A stretch of 64,000 bases of DNA from Muribaculaceae bacterium. GTDB taxonomy: Bacteria > Bacteroidota > Bacteroidia > Bacteroidales > Muribaculaceae. Within the stretch, counting starts at the first letter, position 1; the number at the start of each line of letters is the position of its first letter. Shown piece after piece: positions 10,137 to 18,400 of the stretch. The notes under the pieces are model-generated. The model was not told the DNA's origin and did no database searches. It was given only the letters and a program-made list of their open reading frames with translations. A program made the position numbers and the translations under genes. The stretch spans positions 62,001-126,000 of the forward strand of contig JAMPAX010000003.1 of the NCBI GenBank assembly GCA_023667015.1, given 5' to 3'.

Positions 10137-10838
10137 TTATCGTTTAATATATTTTATGGTATTCTCACCATGTCGTTCAATAACAATTTCACCGGGATTA
10201 GCCTGAGAGCCATCCCCAATTCTTATGCCATCAATAGTGAAAGATTGCACATCTTGTTCATTTCCATCAATAGGAATACCATTAACAGAGGAATCCGATT
10301 TATTATAGTAAGGTTCCTGAGATTTTTCAACAATGTGTTTAAATTTGCCAAAAAAGCTTCTGTGGTCTCCTCTAATAATATTATCGTAATACTCTCTGGT
10401 ACCATCCGGAATTACCAACAAGCATTCAGTAAAGTCTATATCATTGAATGAATTATAAACGTAAAAGATTGATCTTGTTGTAAATTTAATTCTTTTTATG
10501 TCTGGACATCCGTTAAAATTATTGTCCAATCCAAGAATATACTTAGGCAACACTACATTTTCAAGATTGAAATTTTCGCAGAAGCTTCCGGTTCCAAGAT
10601 CTTCAATGTAAGGAGGGAATATCAGCTCCTTGTAACCATCGTTATGACAGAAAGAGTTATCATGAATATATGAAATATTCTCACCAAATTCTATTTTGTT
10701 AATCCAATTGTTACTGAAACTTCAAGAGCCAATACTGATAAGAGTAGAAGGCAACTTAACGACGTCAAAGAACATTGTCATGCCCTTGGCGTGCTTGTCT
10801 GTTTCATACTTTTTTATGACGAATTTGATTAAATCTCA
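10137..10838 (-). pseudogene. Decayed BspA-type leucine-rich-repeat surface protein
   Basis: One minus-strand frame gives LRR_5-like repeats (LPSTLISIGS, IEFGENISYIHDNSFC, LIFPPYIEDLGTGSFC). Next comes a segment ECLLVIPDGTREYY of the kind that usually closes such domains, then a short tail ending NTIKYIKR that resembles a type IX secretion tail. The frame is broken by in-frame TGA codons at 10722-10724 and 10836-10838, has no signal peptide, and has no start codon upstream. An intact part of 138 codons could start at GTG 10553, but it begins mid-repeat. This is most likely a 5'-truncated, decaying gene. Confidence 0.75.
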
Positions 10839-10874
10839 TGGAATTCTTGAGATTACCTGCGCAAAAAGTGTTAT

Positions 10875-10960
10875 TTTTTTATATGGAAGTAGATGAGTTT
10901 GGTCGCTTACACTACTAAGGTAGTTATTTTACCTTAGTTCTACTTCCTTTTTTTATTTTC
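10875..10960 (+). repeat. Nested inverted repeats with a trailing T-run
   Basis: GGAAGTAG (10875-10882) pairs with CTACTTCC (10940-10947), and CTAAGGTA (10915-10922) with TACCTTAG (10930-10937). A T-rich tract follows at 10948. It resembles a plus-strand terminator, yet no plus-strand gene precedes it. Confidence 0.5.
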
Positions 10961-11032
10961 CTACAAATTATTTTGGACACTATTGCATTGAACTATATAG
11001 TTCCAATGAATAGATTATTCGAGAAAAAGTAT

Positions 11033-11040
11033 TATATTTG
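11033..11040 (+). promoter_or_regulatory. Promoter -7 element of sdaA-rnz
   Basis: TATATTTG matches TAnnTTTG 22 bases before the sdaA ATG. I see no good -33 TTTG 19-21 nt upstream, so the site may need an activator or be weak. Confidence 0.55.
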
Positions 11041-11061
11041 CAGTGAAAAGTCAGGGAATAA

Positions 11062-12279
11062 ATGAAATCTATACGAGAAATATACCGGATTGGGGTTGGA
11101 CCCTCTTCATCGCACACTATGGGACCTCGCGCTGCCGCTGAGAAATTCCTTTCGCGACATCGTAGTGCCCGGGGCTTTGAGGTGACACTATACGGGTCTC
11201 TTGCCGCCACCGGCAAGGGCCATATGACAGACATCGCCATCATGGAAGCTTTAGGGGTGTCGGAGATGCCGATAAACATCATCTGGAAACCTGATATCTT
11301 CCTCCCCTATCATCCTAATGCAGTCACCTTCAAAAGCCTGGACAGCGAAGGGTTTCCTACCGACGAAGCCACGTTCTACAGTGTGGGTGGTGGGGCGATT
11401 GAGGAAGAGGGGAAGCCACACGAAGGTAGTCCGGAAATCTACAAACATGACACCCATGGAGACATCATGGAATATTGTGAGCGCACCGGGCGCACATATT
11501 GGGAATACGTGGAGCAATACGAAGGATCCGGAATATGGGGCTACTTAGCAGAGGTCTGGAAAACCATGAAAGAAGCCGTAGAGCATGGCCTGTCTAAAGA
11601 AGGGAGACTTCCCGGACCGCTCAACCTACAGCGCAAAGCCTCAACATACTTCGTAAAAGCCGGAGGATACCTGTCAAATCTGAAGACACGCGGATTAGTA
11701 TTCGCCTATGCCTTGGCAGTAAGCGAAGAGAACGCTTCCGGAGGAAAGATAGTGACCGCCCCGACATGTGGCAGCTCCGGGGTAATACCGGGAGTACTTT
11801 ACCATCTTTGGAAGAGCCGAGATATACCAGAAGATCGTATACTACATGCATTAGCGACAGCCGGACTTTTTGGCAATATAGTCAAACAGAACGCCTCGAT
11901 AGCCGGAGCCGACGTAGGATGTCAGGGAGAAGTAGGCGTAGCATGCGCCATGGCCGCTGCCGCTGCCAGCCAGCTCTTTGGCGGAAGTCCGGCACAGATA
12001 GAATACGCCGCTGAGATGGGACTTGAACACCACTTAGGGATGACATGTGACCCCGTATGCGGGCTCGTACAGATACCATGCATAGAACGCAACGCATACG
12101 CAGCTGCTCGCGCCTTAGATGCCAATATCTATGCCAGCTTCACCGATGGTAGCCACCGTGTATCGTTCGACAGACTTGTAGAAGTGATGCGACAGACAGG
12201 ACACGACCTCCCCTCCCTCTACAAAGAGACCGGATCGGGAGGACTCGCCAAAGACTATCAACAGATGAAGAGACGATGA
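11062..12279 (+). CDS. sdaA: L-serine ammonia-lyase (4Fe-4S L-serine dehydratase)
   Basis: This cytosolic enzyme deaminates L-serine to pyruvate and ammonia. The 405-residue chain contains both domains of the iron-sulfur type. The N-terminal beta domain has GVGPSSSHTMGPRAA. The C-terminal alpha domain begins near residue 165 and has SGGKIVTAPTCGSSGVIPG and cysteines in ADVGCQGEVG and CDPVCGLVQIPC that fit cluster binding. It overlaps rnz by four bases (ATGA), so the two are translationally coupled. Confidence 0.95.
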   Translation: MKSIREIYRIGVGPSSSHTMGPRAAAEKFLSRHRSARGFEVTLYGSLAATGKGHMTDIAIMEALGVSEMPINIIWKPDIFLPYHPNAVTFKSLDSEGFPTDEATFYSVGGGAIEEEGKPHEGSPEIYKHDTHGDIMEYCERTGRTYWEYVEQYEGSGIWGYLAEVWKTMKEAVEHGLSKEGRLPGPLNLQRKASTYFVKAGGYLSNLKTRGLVFAYALAVSEENASGGKIVTAPTCGSSGVIPGVLYHLWKSRDIPEDRILHALATAGLFGNIVKQNASIAGADVGCQGEVGVACAMAAAAASQLFGGSPAQIEYAAEMGLEHHLGMTCDPVCGLVQIPCIERNAYAAARALDANIYASFTDGSHRVSFDRLVEVMRQTGHDLPSLYKETGSGGLAKDYQQMKRR

Positions 12280-13199
12280 GTGAATTCATGATACACACAT
12301 TGGGTTGTGGAAGCGCCAAACCGACGCTACGCCACCAGCCATCGTGTACAGTCGTGGAACACCACGACAACCTATACATGGTAGACTGTGGAGAAGGAGC
12401 GCAACATGCATTCCAGAAACAGAGGCTGAAAATGTCGCGACTCAACCATATCTTTTTGACGCATCTTCATGGCGATCATGTATTTGGAATATTTGGGCTT
12501 ATCGGTACCTTAGCACTCCAAAGTAAAGGGGGCAACATGGTAGTCCACACATTTGAAGAAGGGAGAAAGATCCTGGAGCAGGTCAATAGCTACTTCAATC
12601 GCGACACCCCCTATAAAATCGAATATAACATCTTGAATCCGACACAAGAAGAGATAGCCTTTGAAAACAACGTATTGAAGGTACGAACAGTGCCCTTATT
12701 GCATCGAGTCAACTGTGTAGGGTATATCTTCGAAGAGAAAGAGAAAGCTCGCCATCTCAACAGAGAGATGTGCGACTTTCATCAGGTGCCGGTGTCGCTA
12801 TACCGAGATATCAAATTCGGAGCAGACTTAGTAAAGCCTGACGGAACTGTCATCGCCAACGAAATACTAACACGAGAGGCGACAAAAGCAATGAGCTACG
12901 CTCATTTGAGCGACACGGCGTATTATCCCGAATTAGCGGAAAAGGTAGGCCCGGTAGACTTGATGATGCACGAGACAACATATCTTGAAGATCAAATAGC
13001 CGATGCAGCAAAACGGGGGCACAGCACTGCCAAGCAGGCAGCGATGACAGCTCGAGATGCCGGAGCGCGATGGCTATTGACAGGACATTACTCATCCCGC
13101 TATAGAGACGATGAGAAATTTAAGACAGAAGCTGAAGAGATATTTCCTCGCGTAATATTAAATCGCGAGGGATTGCGGGTGGATTTAAAAAGTCTATAA
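12276..13199 (+). CDS. rnz: Ribonuclease Z
   Basis: This endonuclease processes the 3' ends of tRNA precursors. The 307-residue metallo-beta-lactamase fold carries the zinc motif HLHGDH at residues 63-68, and the later ligands are visible in LLHRVNCVGY, AHLSDTAYYPE and LTGHYSSRY. The N-terminal LGCGSAKPT motif is typical. It is the second gene after sdaA. Its last codons and stop are part of a 14-bp inverted repeat. Confidence 0.94.
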   Translation: MSEFMIHTLGCGSAKPTLRHQPSCTVVEHHDNLYMVDCGEGAQHAFQKQRLKMSRLNHIFLTHLHGDHVFGIFGLIGTLALQSKGGNMVVHTFEEGRKILEQVNSYFNRDTPYKIEYNILNPTQEEIAFENNVLKVRTVPLLHRVNCVGYIFEEKEKARHLNREMCDFHQVPVSLYRDIKFGADLVKPDGTVIANEILTREATKAMSYAHLSDTAYYPELAEKVGPVDLMMHETTYLEDQIADAAKRGHSTAKQAAMTARDAGARWLLTGHYSSRYRDDEKFKTEAEEIFPRVILNREGLRVDLKSL

Positions 13200-13225
13200 T
13201 TTCTGCAAAAAGCAGAAATTATAGA
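13193..13225 (+). terminator. Inverted repeat spanning the rnz stop codon
   Basis: Arms 13193-13206 and 13212-13225 are perfectly complementary (14 bp, loop of five A). The left arm includes the last seven coding bases with the TAA. No T-tract follows directly, so it may protect the 3' end or terminate weakly ahead of the stronger terminator at 13282. Confidence 0.75.
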
Positions 13226-13281
13226 CCTGGTTTATGAATTTATGAGTTTGGGGGTTAGGGGTGCTGTAGGTTTATACTATA

Positions 13282-13318
13282 GAAAAGCGGCGGGCTCTTG
13301 GGGAGTCCGCCGCTCTTT
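13282..13318. terminator. Bidirectional terminator between rnz and the Omp28-like gene
   Basis: AGCGGCGGGCTC (13286-13297) pairs with GAGTCCGCCGCT (13303-13314) with one G-U. It is flanked by AAAA and TTTT, so it works for both convergent transcripts. Confidence 0.85.
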
Positions 13319-13336
13319 TATTTAGTTTATAATTTG

Positions 13337-15352
13337 TTAGAAGACTAACTTCTTGGCTTGGCCGTCTACGGTTACGATAACTATGCCTTGGAGGGCAGAA
13401 GCATCGATAACTGTGGAGTCTGTTGTAGCTTTAGCAGAGTAGACAACAGTACCGTCAACAGAGTAAACGTTTATTACAGAGCCTGCATTGGCATTTACGA
13501 TGATTTCAGAGCCATTAGCTACGATATTAGCAACGTTGTCGAAGACAGACTCAACTGCGGAATCACCGGGCTTGAAATTGGTGACGGGAACGATATCAGA
13601 GGCAACAATCTTGTTGCTATTCTTGTCAGTGACAAGAACGATTACCTCAGTGTTTTTCCATTCCATGATAGTTTCAGGAACTTTGAAAGAAATAGACAAA
13701 TTACGAGCCTTATCGCCCTCCCAAGCTCCTTCGATAGTGTTGCCATAGAAATCGGGGAATACACCACGACCTACATGGTTGTAGACCATTTGCTCATAAG
13801 GAATAATTTCTTTGCCAAACTCACCGCCTGCGAGATATTTCTGCATATAAGGAACGATCAGAGCATTGTAAGAGTTGGTAATATAAGAAGCCGTACGGTT
13901 GTAGAAACCATTTGTCTGATTATAATCAGAGTTGTATCCTCTTACATCATTTTCAATCATTACTACAGAAGTTGCAAGGTCAAGAGCTATAGCGTCATAA
14001 GCATTATATACATCAAAATCGACTGTCACCTGCTTACCGAGGATGTCGTCAGTAACATCTGTGGGGAAGTGGAGATTGGTGATGACAGCTTTATTCATGG
14101 ACTTGGAAGTTACCTGACCACGAGCCGTACCTATATCCCAAGGATCCGATCCGGAGAGAGCACGATTGAAAGCAGCAGCAGGATAAGTAGTGTTACCAAT
14201 TACCTGGCTCTGGAGTGTAGTACGATAAGCGTCGATACCTTCAGACATGGGGTCATTATGGTCGATATAGCCATGGAGAGCGATACCGATGAACTTACCC
14301 TCATACTGAGTTCCCTTGAAATTATCAGCCATATATTCCATAGAAGCTATACCCGCGGGGCAAGCCTGACACCCGGTAGCGGTAATTTCCTCAACTACAG
14401 TATTATTAATATATTCAGTAATGGGAAGACCTACAACACCGGTATAAGAAGAAGTAGGAGCACCCTCATAAGCAGGAGTCACTTCAATAGTGAAATTAAG
14501 GGACTTATCAGTCATTGTGTAAGCATCGGAGAAGGTCACACGGGTAGGCTGAATAGTACCTGTTTTTGTAGGACCGAGAGTTTTCTTGACATATTTCTCA
14601 GTCACCTTTTCGCCATTGACGAAGAGAGTAGCGTTAAGACCGGCGCATTCTACCGGAGTCTTTATCTGGCAGTTAATATCGAAAGTAATGCTTTGGTCCT
14701 TATTGGCTGTGAGCTCAGTATAATTTTGAATTTTGCAGTAGTATGCACCAAGATTAATATTGGTGAAGCCCACAGGACCGGAATCCGCACCGGTCTGAAC
14801 AAAAGCAAGGCGAATCTTCTTACCCTTATAACCATTCAAGGGCACAACGAGATTCTTCATAGTAATCTCGTTATTTGCGTTAGGAACCATATTCGCGGAG
14901 AAGACAGGAGTCTCTGAGAAATCCGCTTTAGCAGAACCGCCATTCTCAGAAACGAGAATCCTGTATGGCACCGAAGCAATACCGAAGCTCCTATAATTAT
15001 TGTATACGCAAGTAGTAAAACCGAGAGCTACATTATCTTCAGTAATTTCGATTTCCGGGGATACGAGCCATTGGTCGGCAGTCTCGCCATCAGCGAAATG
15101 TGCACAGCTGACTACGCAGATAGTAGATCCATATTGAAGGAGGACATAGTTGGAATCAACACTTCCGAAGAAATTCTTGAAAGTTTCATAAGGCTTGGCA
15201 TCAATACCATAAGTGAGCCATCCATCGGTGGGAGCATCACCCTCGCGAGCCATTTCCACAAAATCCTCTGAATAGAATTGAGGAGTCGTCACTGCAGCCT
15301 GGGAAGAAAATGCCAAGACAGCAGAGGCTAAGAGTAAGGATAATTTTTTCAT
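13337..15352 (-). CDS. Secreted Omp28-related protein with CxxC thioredoxin-like domain
   Basis: The 671-residue protein starts with a Sec signal (residues 1-19, ending SSQA). Residues about 20-190 look like the cleaved-adhesin/choice-of-anchor type jelly roll found in secreted Bacteroidetes proteins. A domain from about residue 320 begins VVEEITATGCQACP with Cys328 and Cys331, as in Omp28-related outer membrane proteins with a thioredoxin-like fold. The end (INVYSVDGTVVYSAK, then VTVDGQAKKLVF) resembles a type IX secretion sorting tail. It is a single gene with its own promoter and terminator. A redox or disulfide role is possible but not shown. Confidence 0.85.
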   Translation of the reverse strand: MKKLSLLLASAVLAFSSQAAVTTPQFYSEDFVEMAREGDAPTDGWLTYGIDAKPYETFKNFFGSVDSNYVLLQYGSTICVVSCAHFADGETADQWLVSPEIEITEDNVALGFTTCVYNNYRSFGIASVPYRILVSENGGSAKADFSETPVFSANMVPNANNEITMKNLVVPLNGYKGKKIRLAFVQTGADSGPVGFTNINLGAYYCKIQNYTELTANKDQSITFDINCQIKTPVECAGLNATLFVNGEKVTEKYVKKTLGPTKTGTIQPTRVTFSDAYTMTDKSLNFTIEVTPAYEGAPTSSYTGVVGLPITEYINNTVVEEITATGCQACPAGIASMEYMADNFKGTQYEGKFIGIALHGYIDHNDPMSEGIDAYRTTLQSQVIGNTTYPAAAFNRALSGSDPWDIGTARGQVTSKSMNKAVITNLHFPTDVTDDILGKQVTVDFDVYNAYDAIALDLATSVVMIENDVRGYNSDYNQTNGFYNRTASYITNSYNALIVPYMQKYLAGGEFGKEIIPYEQMVYNHVGRGVFPDFYGNTIEGAWEGDKARNLSISFKVPETIMEWKNTEVIVLVTDKNSNKIVASDIVPVTNFKPGDSAVESVFDNVANIVANGSEIIVNANAGSVINVYSVDGTVVYSAKATTDSTVIDASALQGIVIVTVDGQAKKLVF

Positions 15353-15386
15353 TTGTAAAAAAATAGTTTGATTGTTACTTTGAAGG

Positions 15387-15417
15387 CAAAATTATTAAAA
15401 AAAAAATTCAATACCAA
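15387..15417 (-). promoter_or_regulatory. Promoter of the Omp28-like gene
   Basis: Minus strand TAATTTTG (15387-15394) is preceded 20 nt upstream by TTG (15415-15417). The predicted leader is about 28 nt. It overlaps the terminator of the upstream A2M gene. Confidence 0.7.
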
Positions 15418-15434
15418 GAGGCATTGAATTTTTT
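15401..15434 (-). terminator. Terminator of the A2M gene
   Basis: AAAAAATTCAAT and ATTGAATTTTTT form a 12-bp stem around a 10-nt loop and run into further T on the minus strand. The position, 26 bases past the A2M stop, is appropriate. Confidence 0.8.
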
Positions 15435-15460
15435 AGAGAATTTTTATATAAAATGGACTC

Positions 15461-18400
15461 CTATTCGGAAGAAGAGACTGAAAAACCACGAGTGTGGGAT
15501 GTCTGCATGGGTGAATACTGGGACTGAATAATCGCCACACCGGCAGAATACTCACCCGGGCGAGTTACAAACAGATCGTAGCTAACAACATGCTTACCCT
15601 TAGGGAGGAAATCAAAGAAAAGAGAAGTCCGGGAATTAGCAGACTCACGGTAGCACCATAACCCATCGATGCATGTATATCCCGAAAGTTGCTCTACAGG
15701 AGCGAAGCAAGCCGCCCGCTGGTCGGTAAGAGCCACATAATCCATATCACGCTTGCAAAGAACAGTCAGAGTAACCCTAACTCTGTCGCCGACATGAAGC
15801 GTAGAGGGATTAAGAGCATTAATGCCATCAGCGCCGTCAGTGACAACATAATAGTTCTTCTCAATAGAAAGATCAGGTACGTCAGCTGCTCTAACCTCCG
15901 AAATAGGAGCTACATACTGACTGATTACACCACCCCAAGCCGGACCGCCTCCATACTTAGAGACAGCCAACGTCTTTGAGGAAGCCTCAGCGGCTGAAAG
16001 AGAAACAGTAGCAGCTCCAGTAAGGGATTCCAACTTAGAGAATTCAACAAGCTTACCATCGAGAGACACACGAGTTTGGGAATCCTCTGAAGTCCACGAT
16101 GTACCGGAGCAAAGAATAGCCGCCACCACCTCCGCAATAGAAGAAGAACCTCCCCAGTCCATAGTCTCTCGCTGAAGTACAAGCCATTGACGAATCTGAC
16201 CCACCTCCGGGGCCTCAGGTGAAATAAGATTGTAAGCCTCCAGGACACGGGCGGTAGTCAGCAACTTCGGCATACCATTAAAGCCCGGAGAGAGATTATC
16301 GAACCAACGGCCACGCTCCTGTTGATAAGTAGAATACTGATTGAGCGAACGAAGAATCTCCTGAGCAGTATTCTTATGCCCCTCTGAGAAGAGAAGCATC
16401 GCCGCAGTAGCCTTATCGTATACATCATAACGCTTCCACCCCTTCATGATAGCAGCAATACCCTTAGCCCGCAGAGAATAAAAACCATTGCGAGAATCAG
16501 GAACAGAAAAGAGACTGCGGGTGTAGAGATACTGAAGCATCGATTCCGGATTAAACGTCTTCGGATCCTGATTATAGCTCCTGACATATTCGCCATCACA
16601 GAAACCTATAGCATTAGCTACAGACTTATCCATATCACTGAGATTTGCCGAGAACCCGAGACGATGAATCATACCGAGATTATAGAGCACACGCGAAGTC
16701 ATAAAAAACGACGACTCCATGCCGGGACACCAGCTCCAGCCGCCATCCGGACGGGATAGAGCCTGAAGACGTTTCCATAGAGAATTGACAGTTTTCCTAG
16801 CACCCTTAAAGTCAAGAAGCGAAGAGAGACTAAGAAGACGCAGAGTTTCAGAAGAAGCATCATTGACCCAAGGAGTGTTATTGAGGGCAACAATATGCAT
16901 CGGGGCATCCTTATATAGATTCGAACGAAGTACATCCGAATCGGGAGTATTAATAGCCAAACGTAGCCCCTCGCGGAGATCCGGATACTTCGACATAAGC
17001 CCCGAAGCAACAGAATTACCGAAAATAGCCGAAGCGATAGATAGCGATGACGGATAATCAGGATTGACAATATCAGGGAGAGCCGTCACGCAATACCATA
17101 TTGGATTAGCGCAAAACTTAAGAGTAACATTAGCATCCTCACGGAAATTCGGAAGAAGAGTAGAGAAAGACTGCTCACCCGGAGCAAGATAAAACACCTT
17201 AGAATCAATCACGGGAGAAGAGGCAGGTAGGACAGGAACAATTTCCAACTCCCCGTCAGAGACACCATCGGAGGTAGCCACTACCCTATAGCCGATAGAA
17301 GAAATATTAGTCGGGACAGAGTAGCGCAATTGCACAACACTATTCGCCGACGGAGCAATATCCTCAACAGAAAAACTTTTTTCAATGAACACCTCACCCG
17401 AACCGGCATCAAAGATTTCAATAATACATGTAGCAGAAATCTCAGAATCAGAATTATTAAAAACCGTAGCCGACAGAGAAGAGAGATCACCTGAGCGGAG
17501 GAACGATGGATAATTCGCCGACACCATCACCCGTTTAGAAGCAATAGCCTCCAAGGAAGAGACAGACGAAGGAATCGGAGACCGGGGATAATAGCCGAGA
17601 ACTTGCAGTTTCCAAGTAGTATTATAGTTGGGAGTGTCGAAATCCAAAGATACGTACCCCTGCTCATCAGTAGAGAGAGAAGGGAAGAAGAAAGCAAGGG
17701 GCATTTCAGCCGGACGCATAGACTGGGAATCCGAAGAAATTTCAGAATCCGGGGTGGGTGTAGGAGCCACCATGTCAGCAGCACCGGCATCCGCCAAATC
17801 AGCAACAACGGCAGACTCCTGATTCATCGAGACCTCAGCCATTGGCGGCATAGCTCCCTCCGAAGCAATCTCGTCAGTGACAACATAATTTGCAGATGCG
17901 ACACCTCGAACCTTATAGTTTCTGCGCATCATGCCATATCCTCCAAAGAGGGAATAGCCATACATGTTCCATTGGGCATTCACATTGGGGAGAGCGGCAG
18001 TACTCCTTCTTTCCGATGGATTCATATAATTATAAAAAGGATAGCGAGATATAGCATCTACAGAGAGGGGATTATAGATATTAATCCATGAAGAAGGAGA
18101 ATAAACCCACGAGAAAGGAGTGATAGCATCTAGCGACTTGTCAGACATCACAGCTATCACCGGAATAACACCGGGAGAATTGCCATCAAGGAGGAAACGG
18201 AACTTCCAAGACTCGTAAGAATTCGGGTCGATACGATTGCGGAAGGAGATAGACTTCATAGAGAGACGCTGATTCGCCACCTGAGGGATGATGGTCACTG
18301 TCCGCACCTTCGTATCAAAATTATGCATACCTGAGAAGGTCACAAACACACGGTCATTATCAGCCGGGGCAGGGACATCCACATCAACGATTCCTCCCTT

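Noticed and set aside
10722-10838. TGA codons read as selenocysteine or recoded
   Set aside because: No SECIS-like structure is evident, the protein is not an oxidoreductase, and other genes here use TGA as stop (for example sdaA).
10696-10896. Plus-strand frame of 66 codons
   Set aside because: It is antisense to the leucine-rich-repeat pseudogene, whose frame gives recognisable repeats.
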